The position numbers were made by a program, and so were the translations under genes. A DNA stretch of 64,000 nt, from contig SKCR01017729.1 of the NCBI GenBank assembly GCA_019454045.1, forward strand, positions 1-64,000, read 5' to 3'. Below the pieces are notes generated by a model. The model did not search any database. It worked only from the letters and a program-made list of their open reading frames with translations, and was not told where the DNA came from. The stretch is from Zanthoxylum bungeanum. Lineage: Eukaryota > Streptophyta > Magnoliopsida > Sapindales > Rutaceae. This document shows, piece by piece, positions 22,050 through 35,621 of this stretch; within the stretch, counting starts at the first letter, position 1; the number at the start of each line of letters is the position of its first letter.

Positions 22050-24095
22050 TGTTGGACAATTATGACCCATAGCGTCACTATTTGTACAGATCATGGTGTT
22101 GTTGTACAAATTAACTATGTGACAAAGAGATTGCTCTCTTATCATTTGTGATTAGATCACCAAGATATATAAATGATAGGAGGTCCTAATGATTTGTTCC
22201 TGGATTGAGAATGATATGAGACAGTATCAGTCCACGAAGGATAAATCATTAAATATCCCTAGTCAGAGTATTATCGAGATTGGACATCGATAAATGCGTA
22301 AAAGACTAGTATTACACTTGTGCGCGTTGTGAGGGCATAACGACATAGTTCTCATATATTTGGGTATAGGATACTCATGCAAGTGTAATAGGAGGTTGTG
22401 TTTTACCGATGGTACGGGAAACAGCTTCGCTCTGGATAGACCCCCTCGGAATTCCATTGGTAGTATGACTATGTGTCTATGGAAGTCCGAAATCAGGGTA
22501 GGTGTATTTGGTCTTAACCTGAGACTTGCACCGCTAATACTTGCGACAATCAATATACTTTTTTGGTTTTTGGTCGTCCAGGGCTTTAACAGGTTCTGTG
22601 TACGCCTCTGCTGGGTATATTGAGAATCGTAGTGTGTTGGGTGTGATGTCAAGACGGAAGTATCACTCCAGTCATATGGAGATGATGGTCACGTAGGATA
22701 CGGTACTGGTTCTCTTATGTACTGCAGTCATCGGGATAAAATGACAAGGTCATGTTATCCGATATAGAGACTAGTTACCAGACATCCGACATGTGCTTCG
22801 TACGGGGCAGACACAATTCCAGCCCCAGGCCTAGCACGTGATCATCCGATACTGGATCGAAATACGCAATACTACGTATACTACGCCTGATATAGATCGC
22901 TTATTCCTGTAAGATATTTCTGGAGAATTGGGTAGGCATGGCGCTTTGCTAGAAGCCAACCTTGTCTTGTAAATCGGTATAAACGTAGTACTAGGTACTT
23001 ACGTGTTCGGATAGTCCGACGACCGAATTTACTGCCAACATATCCGGGGATCTCATGGGTCGCTTCCCGAAGATTCACCGATGACGTATGACTCGCACTT
23101 TATTAATCTGGGATTAATTAGAGAGAGAGAAAATTAATCTGGGATTAATTGCAGAGATTTTATCTGGGATAAAATATCATTTAAAGAGAGAGAACGATTA
23201 ATTTGGAATTAATCGATAAATTAATATATTCGATATATTAAACGAAATTGGATTTCGACGCGGAATTAAATTAGATTTTAATTCGGGCGAACGAGTTAAT
23301 TTAGAATTAATTCGTTAGCGACGTGAATAGTGATTTCGCTAGGCATAATCATTTAATTACGTCGCAACGGAAAATTCGTTAATTTGGAATTAGCGAACCC
23401 GAGCCCGGATTGTTTGCGAGCGCATTCGCATTTCGAATTCGAGTGCGGCACGCAAGTCAAATCAAGCGTCAAATCACTAGTCACATCAAGCGTCAAATCA
23501 TTAGTCACTTTGAGTGATGTGACACTTGTCACTTGATTTGATTGATGATGGAAGTTGATGGAAGCTTTGATGGTTTGAAAGACATTTATCATTATTTTTA
23601 TCATGATTTTTTACTTTCAATTAGTGTATAGATACACTTTTCTTCTAACAACATATACACATTCTATCTCTCCTCTCTCCTTGGTTCACGTTTTGGAGCC
23701 AAAATTCTTCTTCTTCTCTCTCGCTCGGCCACAAGCCATTTTTCTTCTCAAAACTCACTGGTTTGACCGTGAAAATGGATGAAAAAAGGAAGCAAAGTGT
23801 GATGTTTTTTGTGGCAAAAACATCCAGAGCTAGCACTCAAAGAGACATGCGAAGGTGATAGGGAAACCACCCATGAGCATGGAACCAAAGCTTGGAGCTT
23901 GGAGGAAGACACAAAAGCCGAAAATGGAGGACCTCCACAACAACTACACTACCGAGTGCTTCCATGGAGGGCAGAACGTTTTTGTCTTCACCGCATCGTC
24001 TCAACCGATCATTGTGAGTATTCCGCAACTCATTTGATGTATTCCTTTGTATTTTCATTGCTTGAAATGGTCTTGGGAAGCTTAGAAACCCAACA
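22050..24095 (+). repeat. copia LTR A2 (2046 bp)
   Basis: Starts TGTTGGACAATTATG and ends CCCAACA. It is followed not by flank DNA but by a primer site and 27 nt of leader (24096-24122), so it is both the 3' LTR of A and a 5' LTR of the next unit. This is the arrangement left by recombination between elements sharing an LTR. Confidence 0.85.
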
Positions 24096-24860
24096 ATGGT
24101 ATCTAAAGTAAGGTTTAGCATGAATTAATCTGGGATTAATTAATGAGAGAGAAATTAATCAGGGATTAATTGCGGCAAGAATTAATTTGGATTAAATCGT
24201 CTAGAAGAGAGAAGCGATTAATTAGATTAATCGATTAAATAATATCTCGATATATTATTGAAATTGGATTTCATTACGAAATAAATTGATTTTAATTCGG
24301 GCAACGAATTAATTCGTAAGTGACTTTCGTAATAATTTTGCTATGCATAATTATTTAATTAAATTGGATTTAATTATGGCACGACGGTAAATTCGTTTAA
24401 TTCGGAATTAAAACAACCCGGACCTAAGTACTAGTTTTGTGTTGTGTAAGCCAACTTAAATTTGGAATTTAAAGTGGTGGGACCCACTTGACTTACATCA
24501 ACTTGTCAAAGTGTGATGGAAGTGGTTGGGCTTATTAATTGGATTCATTTATCAACACACCAACCAAGTCAAAAAAAACTATTCATCTCTCTCTTTCTCC
24601 ATTGAATCTGTGAGCTTCTCTTCTTCAAGGGGAAATTTTTCTTTCAAAATTTTCTAAAGCTAGCACTTTAGGAGTCAATTAAGGTGATAGGGAAACTCAC
24701 CCAAGAGTTTAGAACTCAACAAAGCTTGGAGCTTCTTTATCATCCAAAGAAATTTTGGAAATTTCTCAACCGATCAATGTAAGTATTCTGCAACTTTCAC
24801 TTGATTATTCACACACAAATCATTGTTTAGAGATCCTGTGGCATGTGTAGGACACTAACA
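24096..24860 (+). repeat. 27-nt leader piece joined to copia LTR B 3' fragment
   Basis: 24096-24122 is primer site plus leader start (TGGTATCTAAAGTAAGG). At 24123 the sequence jumps into the inside of another LTR at the TTAATCTGGGATTAA run and continues to an LTR end ACTAACA at 24860. This LTR is more diverged than A1/A2. The join lies in AT-rich DNA. Confidence 0.7.
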
Positions 24861-26979
24861 ATGGTATCTAGAGCCATCTAAACTTGATTTGGAATTCTAG
24901 GGTTCATAACTTTAATTTGGGGATTTTGTGCTTGGAGCATGTAAATTCTAAATTGAGTGTTTGGTTAATGTTGGATGATGATGATTTAGAGTTATACATT
25001 GTTGGATTTGTGAAAATTGATTAGATCAAAATTTCCCCAAATCCCTTAGCATGGCTGAAACTATTGACCTAGATTTACTCATGGTTATTTTTGACATTTG
25101 ACAATTGGATGTGTTATTGGCATGAAATGAATGTTAATTGTTGATTTAATTGGATTGAAATCAAAATTGGATGTTATTTTTTGCCTATTGCCGTGAGTAT
25201 GAAGCATGTTGGATGAATTGATTTTGCTTAAATTTTGTGTTGGACATGAATTGAAAGCTAAGCATGATTAATTAGATTAATTAATGTTTTGGAAATATTA
25301 GATTAATTAATTAATTGTGTTAATTACACTTAATTGGATTAATGTGATATTGGAATAATATATTAATTTAATTTGGTTGTATTTGGACTAATGGGCTTGG
25401 TTGGGCCAAGTATGGTTTTGGACATTGTGTTGGATCCATTTCGGCCTCAACCATTTCCATAAAGTCCAAAATATGATTTTGTGCCTTTAATTATTTAATT
25501 GGGCCTAATGGGCCTAAATTGGTTTTGGCATAGGGTGATTCCTAATTGGGCCTTTGAGACCCAATGGATTGGATTTGGAATCCAAGTCTAAAAGTCACTA
25601 TTATAAGTGTAATTTTTTAATTTGGAATTAAACATGAATTAGTATTGAATACAATTAAAATTGGATTTAAAATTTTAGTTCGGTATAATTCAAGAATACT
25701 TACTTTGAGTATTTATTCTTAAACGAGTTGGACTTGCGCAAATCAAATCATTGTATGAACATTGGATGGTCATTAATTGAAGATTAATTAATTGGATTAG
25801 ATTGATTAACAATATATTTTGTGTGAATACTTGGATGTATTTGTATGAATAATGTATATCGGATGGAGATTAGATGGGTATGGGCAAATTTGGAAATTGT
25901 TGTAAATATGGTATTTATTTAAATTGGACCTGTGTGTCCAGCCTATCACCTCCTTATCTCATTGTATTTCTATTCTCACCAATTCCCCTCAATGTAAATG
26001 AGGTTTCTTGTAGTGTTATGTAATTGGGTAGAGGAATGTAAAGTGCTAGGGGGAGAGAGGCAAGAGAGAGATTTTGTTATAGGAACAAATTTGTGAATAT
26101 CCATCAGCATATCATTATTAATTTTATCGCGCCTTATTATGCTTTTAGAATGCATGTTTAAGGGTGTATGATGAGACTTAATCAAAGATAATAAATTGCT
26201 TGCCAATTTACGAAAAACACCATCACTTTTATATTAAGTGTTTTCCTTCCATTGAGTGGTTCTCTCTCAAGATCCAAGATTGGCTTTGATTTGTTGGCCA
26301 AATTCAAGATCATTATCCATCGCGGATGTGTTTGAACCATGAAAGCTTTGTTATACATCGCATGTCTTGGGCAGTTGTGACTTGTTGCCCAAAGTCAAGG
26401 TCACTTCTGTTCATCGACGTGGATTACGAAGTTTTCCCACTGTCAATGGGTCGCACTTAACTGGAATCATTAAGCTTGTTGAGCCAAAGCCAAAGCTTAG
26501 TTGATTCAGAGGAAAAATGTTAGGATGATATATTGGATTTATATTTTGGACTTGGATGTCCACCTACCAGATCTAGGAATTGGATGGGATCCAATTGATC
26601 TTAGAGATCTACCTAGTTAAGTTTCATACAGCTTGTTGGCCAAAGTCAAGGTTGTGTGTTATTTGATGGGATCCTAGCCCACTAGGAAACTAGGTTTCCC
26701 GAGTATTCAACGGAGGGTTAGACGCTCGCCAAAAATTAGTGGGAGGCTAGTATAAATTTACAATTTCATTTAATACTTGCTAATACACACGCTCTTTTAT
26801 TATTATATCACGTTTATATATATATATTAGTTGGACTAATATCGTTTATTGCTTTCTTGAACAGTTAGACTGTACAAGACACTACTCCATTTGTAGTTGG
26901 TTATATAGTTGACTATAGTAACCATTGCATTTTGAGTGTACCCGAAATCGTGATTGGATAGTTGACTATAGCAATCAAG
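24861..26979 (+). other. copia B primer site and untranslated leader
   Basis: Begins with TGGTATCTAGAGCC (one change from the tRNA-Met complement), then 2.1 kb without coding domains. It is homologous to leader A, including the TTGGCCAAAGTCAAG motif (best copy near 26635) and AATGTAAATGAGG near 25990. It ends with a short TAGTTGACTATA repeat before the gag ATG. Confidence 0.65.
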
Positions 26980-28110
26980 ATGGCTGAAAGATTAGCGTTA
27001 TGGACATAATCATGGGCGGAATGTCTTTAACGGCTCCAATTTGCCAGACTGGGAAATGAATCTCAAGATAGTCCTGGGATCCGAGAAGTTGCTCTATGTA
27101 ATAGAGAGACCTCTCGGGCCTGAGCCCGAACATGAGCGGGCAGTAGATCATGAGCTTTGGAAGACTCATCGAGATGATAACTTTACTGCTCAGTCCGTCA
27201 TGCTTGTTGCAATGACTCCTCAATTTCGTCGTCAGAATAAAGGATCGGATCCTTATAACAAGGATCTTCACAGATCTAATCTTAGATATCAGAAGTGTGA
27301 ATTGCAAAAGAAGCTCTTTCGCTCGTATGTCATATGGTACATCTGTCGAGTACTACGTGTCGCAGATGATTGCTGACATTGAACAGCTAGGTCAGCTTGG
27401 CATTATCTTTGAGGCCGAGACTTCTATAGATTTGATCTTACAGTCTCTGCCCGATTGCTGGGGCGGGTTCATCATGAACTACAATATGATGAACCAATAG
27501 AAGACTCTTGGAAGGTTGATGGCTATGTTGAAAGAGAAGAGTCAGACCTTCTGAAGGTCAAAAAGTGCGAGGCACATCTTACTTCGACATCCCAGAAGGC
27601 CAAGGCTTGGACGAAGGCTTCTGGGGGTGTGAAGAAGAAAAAGAAAAAGGGCAAGGCTAAATCATCGAAGACAAAGGAAAAATCCCAAGACATCTGCCTA
27701 CACTATGGAAACTGGGGTCACTGGAAGCGTGACTGCCATGAGTACACGGCGAACTTGAAGGAAGCGAGGGCGGGCAAGGCTCCGGCCTCAGGTATGTTTG
27801 TTATTGAAATAAACATGTCCACTACTGGTTTTAAAATTGGATTTTTGATTCTGGATGTGGTACTCACATATGTACTGATGTGCAGGATCTACGGATTAGG
27901 AGGAGACTGGCTTCAGGTGAGATCGACCTATGAGTTGGAAACGGGACGAGAGTCGCTGTTTTGGCCGTTGGCACCTATGATTTGAATCTGCCCTCGGGGC
28001 ATGTAATTACATTAGGTGACTGTTATTCTGTACCTAGTTTGACTAGAAACATCATTTCTGTATCTAGTTTAACCAGATGCGGGTATACCTTTGTATTCCG
28101 GAACACTGGG
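26980..28110 (+). pseudogene. copia B gag and protease, frameshifted
   Basis: The least damaged copia coding region of the window. The start at 26980 gives MAERL, then a shift. Gag continues with LPDWEMNLKIVLGSEKLLYV, a Lys-rich stretch (GGVKKKKKKGKAK) and a zinc knuckle ICLHYGNWGHWKRDC in which the second Cys of CCHC is Tyr. The protease follows as DSGCGTHICTD with a downstream SLTRNIISVSSL block. At least three frameshifts. Unlike relics A, C and F it keeps the gag start codon. Confidence 0.85.
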
Positions 28111-28771
28111 TGTTTGTATATAAAGATGATATTTTGATATGTACAGCAGATGTTAATAATGGTCTTTATATTTTGAATATAAATGAATCTCAAACATATA
28201 ACTTTGACAACAAAAGACTCAAATTGAGTAAATCAGATGAGACTTATTTGTGGCATTGTCGTTTGGGACACATTAACAAGACTCGTATATCCACTCTTTC
28301 GAAGAATGGATACTTGGACAGATTTGATCTTAATTCATATGGATGTCGTGAATCTTGTTTGTTAGGCAAATGCCTAAAACACCTTTTAGTGGTAAGGGTG
28401 TATGTGCCACCGAGCTGGTAGCCCTCGTTCATAGTGACGTATGTGGGCCCATGTCTAACCAGGCTAGAGGTGGATATGAATACTCTGTAACCTTTATGAA
28501 TGATGCATCGCGTTATGGTTATGTGTATCTTATGAAACACAAGTCGGAAACTTTTGAGAAATTCAAAGAGTTTCGACACAAAGTAGAAAAACAGACTGGC
28601 AAAAGTATTAAAACATTACGGTCAGACCGCGGTGGAGAATACTTAAGCAATGAGTTTCAGAATTACTTAAAAGAATATGGTATTCTTTCACAGTGGACTC
28701 CTCCCGGAACACCTCAATTGAACGGTGTGTCCGAACGGAGAAACCGAACTTTGTTGGACATGGTAAGGTCA
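28111..28771 (+). pseudogene. copia B integrase, truncated after the catalytic Glu
   Basis: A pre-integrase zinc block (WHCRLGHINKTRI, then CRESCLLGK) leads into the core: Asp in LVHSDVCGPM, Asp in LRSDRGGEYLS and Glu in NGVSERRNRTLLD, so all three catalytic residues are present. There is one frame change near 28390. It stops at MVRSI, where the sequence runs directly into an LTR interior at 28772, so RT, RNase H and the 3' LTR of this copy are missing. Confidence 0.9.
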
Positions 28772-29462
28772 ATAATTGAATTTGATTTAAATTACGTCGC
28801 AACGGAAAATTCGTTAATCTGGAATTAGCGAACTCGAGCCCGGGAGTGTTTGCGGGCCCACTCACATTTCGAATTCAAGTGTGGCCCACAAGTCACATCA
28901 AGCATCAAATCATTAGTCAATCAAGTGATGGATATCTTGTCACTTTTGAGTGATTGACAACTTGTCACTTTTGAGTGATTGATGGAGGTGGTTGGATGGC
29001 TTAAATGCCATATACCATTTTTTGAATTTGGTATATCTTTTATTGATTTGGAAATCAAAACCAACTAACACATTTCTTCTTCCTCTCTCCACTCTCTCGG
29101 CCAAGGGCCAATTCTTTCTCCCTTTTTGCTTCACAAAACCGAGAGCAAGAACATGAACAAGAAATTTTTGTGGCAAATTTTTCTTATGCTAGCACATGAA
29201 GAGTCATCCAAAGGTGATAGGGAAACAAACTCATGAGCATGGAATCACAACACAAAGCTTGGAGCTTGGAGATCCATCCATAGAGTTGACCGAATTTGGA
29301 GGAGCACAAAAACAGTCCAAAACCGTTCAAGGGAGCCAAAGGTTTTGTGTTCGATGCATCGCATAACCGATCAATGTAAGTATGATTCCACCATACCTCT
29401 TTGAGTATTCACACATGTTTCATTGCTTGAATGATCCTTGGGACTAATCTAGAAACCTAACA
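28772..29462 (+). repeat. copia LTR C, last 691 bp only
   Basis: Aligns base for base by eye with the last 691 bp of LTR D (36934-37624), with few differences. It is fused at its left edge to integrase B at the shared word AATTGAATTTG, and ends CTAACA before a primer site. It is the remaining 3' part of the 5' LTR of element C. Confidence 0.85.
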
Positions 29463-29463
29463 A

Positions 29464-29476
29464 TGGTATCAGAGCC
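29464..29476 (+). other. copia C primer binding site
   Basis: TGGTATCAGAGCC is an exact complement of the initiator tRNA-Met 3' end, the best-preserved copia primer site in the window. Confidence 0.85.
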
Positions 29477-32110
29477 ATTTTGAGCATGAAATTTGATTAG
29501 GGTAAAATTTGGGTAAATTGAATTTGAGCATGTTTGAGTGAAATTATTTGTTTGAGCATGCTTATAATATGTTAACTTTGAGTTTTACATAATCAATTTG
29601 ATGAAAAATTAATTGGATTAATTTTCCCCAAATGCCTTGAGCTAGGCCGAATGGCCATTGTCTTGGACGATTGGATCTCCTCTTGGCCGAATGGCCATTG
29701 GCTTGGACGATTGGATCTCCTCTTGGCCGAATGGCCTTGAGCTAGGCCGAATGGCCATTGCCTTGGACGATTGGATCTCCTCTTGGACGAATGGCCTTGA
29801 GCTAGGCCGAAGGGCCATGGCCTTGGACGATTGGATCTCCTCTTGGCCGAATGGCCATTGCCTTGGACGATTGGATCTCCTCTTGGCCGAATAGCCTTAA
29901 GCTAGGCCGAATGGCCATTGCCTTGGACGATTGGATCTCCTCTTGGCTGAATGGCCATTGCCTTGGACGATTGGATCTCTTCTTGGCCGAATGGCCTTGA
30001 GCTAGGCCAAATGGCCATTGCCTTGGACGATTGGTCTCCTCTTGGCCGAATGGCCTTGAGCTAGGCCGAATGACCTTGTCTCACTAAGGCCGAATGGTAT
30101 TGGTTCCCTAAGCTCTTGGTGATTTTGAATTTTAGACAATTGGATGTGTTTAAAATGCATGGGATATATTAGTTTGTGATTTAATTGGATTGAAATCAAA
30201 ATTGATATAAAAGGTCCCTAATTGCCATGAGCCTTGGAAGCATGTTGGTATTGATTTTGCTTCAATTATGTTGGACATGAATTGATAATTAGAAAGCATG
30301 ATTAATTACTAAATTGATATTTTGGATAATGCTAATTTGACTAATTAATTATGGCTAATACACTTTAATTGATTAAATTATGATATTTGGAATATTGGAA
30401 TTTAAATTAGTTGGGCCTTTAAATTTAATTGGGCCTAATGGGCCTAAATTGGTTTCTTTGCAAATAAGGGTGATTCCTTACATGGGCTTTGGTATTTGGG
30501 TTTGACCCATGTTGACCAAAGTCCAAGCCTTTAGAAATTAATTGAAAGCCCATTGGACTTTAAATTAAATTGACATTGGATGTTAATCAGGCTTTGAGAC
30601 CCGTAACGATTAGATTTAGAATCTGAGTCGTAAAGGCACATTAAAAAGTGTAATTATTTAATTTAGAATTAAATAAAGAATTAGTATTAAATACAAATTA
30701 AATTGGATTTAATGTTGTAGTTTAATATAATTCGTGAATTCGTACTTTGAGTACTTATTCGCAAAACGAGTTTGACTCGCGCAAAATCAAATCGTTGTTT
30801 GAACATTGGATGGTCATTAAATTTCAGATTAATTAATTGGATTAGATTGATTGATAACATGCTTGTTTGAATACATGGATGCGATGTATGAATAATGTAT
30901 ATCGGATGGATATTAGATGGGTGAGGGCAATTTTGGAAATTGTTGTAATAAATTTAGAATTTATTAATTGGACCTGCGTGTCCAGCCTATTACCTCTTGA
31001 CTCTTTGTATTTATCTTCTCACCTATTCCCCTCAATGTAAATGAGGTTTCTTTAGAAGTGTTATGTGATCGGGTACAAGTAATACTTGTGCTAGCGGGAG
31101 AGAAAAAAAGAGAGATTTGTTCTAGGAACAATGTGTTTAAGTATCCATCCGCATATCATTATTATTTTATTTATACGCGCCTTATTATGTTTTTAGAATG
31201 TATGTTTAAGGGTGTATGATGATGAGACCTTAACAAAGATAATTAATTGGTTGCCAATTTACGCGGAAAATCCTCACTACATATTAAGCATTTTTCCTTC
31301 CATTGAATGATTCTTACTCAAGATCCAAGACTGGCACTGGTTTGTTGGCCAAAGTCAAGACCTTTGTCCGTGCGGATGTGTTTGAATCATGAAAGCTTTG
31401 TTCCATATCGGTGTCTTGTCCAAGTTGTGATTTGTTGGCCAAAGTCAATATCACTTTTTGTCCATCGACATCGATTACGAAGCTTTCCAAAGTCAATGGG
31501 TTCCGCTTAACTGGGATCATTAAGTTTGTTGTGCCAAAGCCAAGGCTTAATTGATTCAGAGGAAAATGGTTAGGGAATATATTGGATATATTGCCATATA
31601 TAAGATATATGTTTCGAACTTGGATATCCACCTACTGGATCTAGGAATTGGATAGGATCCAATTGATCTTAGAGATCTACCTAGTTAATTATCATACAAT
31701 TTGTTGGCCACAGTCATGATTGTGTGTTATTTAACGGGATCCTAGCCCACTAGGAAACAAGGTTTCCCGAGTACTCCACGGAGGGTTAGAGGCTCGCCGA
31801 AAAATAGTGGGAGGCAAGTATTAAATTTGCAATATTCATTTAGTTACTTGCCATACGCGCTCATTTCAAATTTTCATCAATATAAATTAATATATTAGTT
31901 GGACTAATATTTAATCGTTGTTTTAAATAAACAGTTGGACTGTATTCAAACTATTTCAAATGATAGTTGATTATATAATTGGATTATACTAATCAATATA
32001 TTTGAATTAACCAATTAAATTATAGTTGATTATATAGTTAGACTATAGTAATCATTATAATAAATAGTACCTAAAATCGTTGATTTGATAGTTAGACTAT
32101 TGGAATCAAG
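29477..32110 (+). other. copia C untranslated leader
   Basis: No coding domain. It carries a minisatellite (29645-30063), copies of TTGTTGGCCAAAGTCAA near 31342, 31434 and (changed) 31700, and about five imperfect copies of an AT-rich TAGTTGATTATATAGTT(G/A)GACTA unit at 31895-32100. Confidence 0.65.
29645..30063 (+). repeat. minisatellite of 40-bp and 20-bp units
   Basis: Eight 40-bp units (GGCCGAATGGCCATTGCC... ending GATCTCCTCTT) and five 20-bp units (GGCCGAATGGCCTTGAGCTA) in the order L L S L S L L S L L S L S. Both begin with GGCCGAATGGCC. Leaders A and B have only single-copy related words (near 16592 and 25050), so this is a local expansion. Confidence 0.9.
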
Positions 32111-35100
32111 ATAACTGAAAGATTAACATTTAGAACATAATCATGGGTGAAAATATTTTTTAAACGGCTTTAATTTTCAAATTGAGAATAAAACTTCAGG
32201 ATAGTCCTGAAAACCGAGAAGTTACTTTATTTGATATAGTGACGTCTCGAGCCTAAGCCCGAAGTTGAGCAAATAGTAGAACATGATATTTGGAATATTC
32301 ATGTGATGGTAACTTTAGTGCTTAATCCATTATGCTTGCCGCAAAGACTCCTTAATTTCTTATTCAGAACTAAGGATTAGATCTTTATAGTATGATATTG
32401 AAATTGAAGGATCTTCATAGATCTATCCTTAGATCTTAGAAGTACAAAATGCAATAGAAAACTCTTGGAGAGTTAATGGCTATACTAAAGAAGATAAAGC
32501 CAGAGTTTGCAATAGGGCAAAAAGCGCAAGGCGCATCTTACTTCGACATCCCAGAAGGCCAAGACTTGGCCAAAGGCTTCTGGAGTGTGGAAAAAGGGCA
32601 GAGGCAAAATCATTATAATCTTCTGGGAAGACAAATGACATATCCCAAAATGTCTGCCTAAACTGTGGCAAATTGGGTCACTAGAAGCGTGACTGCCGTA
32701 TGAACAAGGCAGACATGAAGGAAATGAAGAGGGGCAAGGCTCCGGCTTCAACCATGTTTGTCATAAACATGTTCATACTATTATTAAAATTGGATTTTAG
32801 ATACTGGATGTGGTACATAAATATGTACTGATGTGCAGAATTGCTGACAAGCTGGATACTGACTTCAGATGAGATTGATCTGCGAATCGAAAATGGGACG
32901 AGAGTCGCTGTTTTGACCGTAGAAACCTAAGTTTAGGAACTACCATTCAGGTGTGTACTTAAATTAGGAAACTGTTAAATGTAACTAGTTTGACTAGAAA
33001 CATTATCTCTATATCAGAGTAAGATCCGTTACGGATATACCTTTATATTCTAGAACACTAAAGTGTTTTATTTTATAAAGATGATATTGAGATAAACATA
33101 TTAGATGTGAATAACAGTATTTATATTTTGAATATAAATAAATCTCAAACGTATAACAGGACAAACAAATAGCTCAAACTGAGACTTATAAGTGGCATTG
33201 TTGTCTGGGACACAATTAACAAGACTCGTATATCCACACTTTCGAAGAGTGGATACAAGGACGGATTTGATTCTATTCAAATAATGTCTACGAATCTAGT
33301 TTATTAGGCAAAGTGCCTATAACACCTTTTACTTGGTAAAAGTGTAAGTGCCACCGATCTGTTAGCCCTCGTTCATAGTGACGTAAGTGGGCCAATATCT
33401 AGCTAGGCTAGAGGTGGATATGAATACTTCGTAACCTTTACGGATATGGCATCGTGTTATGGTTATTTGTTTCTTATGAAACACAAATCGGAAACTTTTC
33501 GATTTTCGACACGAAGTAGACAAACAGATCGGCTAAAGTATTAAACACCATGATTGGACCATGACGAAAATACTTAAGCAATATGTTTCTCAAATAATTG
33601 AAAGAGTATAGTATTCTTTCAATGAGGACTCCTCCCTGAACACGTCAGTTTGATGGTGTGTCTGAACGGAGAAACCAAATTTTGTTGGACATGATATGGT
33701 TAATCATGAGTCGCTCTGAGCTACCATTTCCTTCAAGGGATACGCATTAACAGTGCAAAACTTATTTTGAATAAGGTTCCATAAAAATCTGTTAAACAGA
33801 CTTCATATTAGATATGAACAGGAAAGAAACCGGGTTTTCTCATTCCTGTAGATTTGGGAATGTTGGGCATATGTTTGGATGATACAAACTAGAACCCAAA
33901 TAGGATAAGTGCCTAAATTGTAGGTTATCCTAAGGAAACCTAAGTATAGTACTTATACAACTCACTAGAGAACAATGTAATTGTTGCTCGCCATGCGGTT
34001 TTCCTAAGAGGAATACCGATATGCAGTGGTAAGTGAGAGGAAAGTAAAACTCGATGAAAATCGGAGTAATACTGTTCCAGGCACTGATTCTTTAATGGAA
34101 CACAAGCAGATCATCAAGGATGAAACTGTACCACAATCTTCGAATACACAAGAACCGCGTAAGTCAGAGAGAGTCAGAAAACAACCTGGGAGGTATGGGT
34201 TTCTGATCTCACCTCGTAAAGATGTCAATCTTATTGAGGAATACGAACTGACTACGTATGAGGAAGTGATACAAGGTATCGACTCCCTATTATGGCAAAG
34301 TGCCATGATATCCGAAATGGATTCCATGTATACCAACCAAGTTTAGACACTGGTTGTTGTACCAGAAGGCATTGTGCCTATTGGTACTATATAAGTCTTC
34401 AAGGAAGACATACATGGAAGGCAACATACCTTCATACTAAGTTGGGCTTGTAGCGAAAAGGTATCGTTATCAACATTGTGTCGATTATGACGAAACCTTT
34501 TACTTGTTGCCATGGTTAAATCCATTTGGATAATGCTTGCTGATGTTGCATGTTTCATTTATGAAATATGGCAGCTAAATGTCAAAATCGATTTCCTTAA
34601 ACGGAAACCTTTTGAGGATGTTTATAACATCCTGACGATTTTGTCGTACCAAAACGAGCAAACAAGGTTTGCAAGTTAATTTGATCTATTTATGGATTGA
34701 AGCAAGCATTGCATTCTTGGAATTATCGTTTTGATGTAATCATAATGGTATATGATTTAATTCAAAACTAAAATGATTCTTTTGTATATAAGGAGGTTAG
34801 TGGGAGCGCACTGATAGTGATTGTCCTAATAATTATGATATATCATTTTTGGAAATGATATTCCCGTAATACAATCGGTGAAAGCTTGGCTTTCATGAAA
34901 AATTCTCCGTAGAATTCTTGGGAGAGACAACCCTTATTCTAGGAATAAAGATCTATTGGGATAGATCTAAAAGTTATTGGCACTCTCCGAGAATGCGTAT
35001 ATTGAAAAATGTACGCGACCTGGTGTCTCATATGCTTTGAGCATTTTGAGTCAAAATCGGGCCAATCCAAGTGATAGTCATTGGATTGATGTTAAGAACA

Positions 35101-35621
35101 TCCTTTAGTATCTTAGATGATCTAAGGATGCTGTCTTATACTATGGAGAATGAGAACTTGAAGTGACTGGGTTCACTGTTGCAAGTTTCCTAACCAATAA
35201 AAATGACTATAAGTCGTAATAATGGTACTATAAAGTTTGAATAACGGAACAGTGAGCTGGAAATCTTCCAAGCAAGATACTGTTACCGAATAAACAACAA
35301 AAGTGGATTATTGCTGCAGCTGCGGCAGCAATAGAAGCCTTTTGGATCGATAATAATCCTAATCAGATTAGGAGTAGTTCTGTTAGCAGCTGAGCTAGGC
35401 TACAGCGCAGGCTAAAGAATTAATGGTCTCATCAACGATCCAGATATATACTTCAAATATTCATCTGATTCGTTTGGATCATACATCGTGGCGATGTGAT
35501 GATCGAATAAATCGCATCAGATGATAATTATGCAAAGCCGCTAACGAAAGCATTTTCTCAGCAGAAGTTTGAGCGAACCATACATAGTTCGGGTGTAGGA
35601 CACTTGAGTGATTGGCTATAG
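32111..35621 (+). pseudogene. copia C gag-pol relic
   Basis: Collinear with relic A and similarly decayed. The gag start is ATA instead of ATG (32111). Gag tail and zinc-knuckle region near 32480-32750, protease-like block near 32830-33060, pre-integrase near 33190-33320, integrase near 33360-33720 with the shared 11-nt deletion (33496-33508). An open stretch of 106 codons at 34026-34346 covers the KSERVRKQPGRYGFLI hinge up to the RT start. RT and RNase H remains run to 35620. Stops and shifts throughout. Confidence 0.8.

Noticed and set aside
29658..29894. 78-codon repetitive frame
   Set aside because: It is a product of the 40/20-bp minisatellite; 60 is divisible by three, so the frame stays open by chance.
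29645..30063. Possible CRISPR-like repeat array
   Set aside because: Units are directly adjacent with no unique spacers, and the DNA is plant nuclear.
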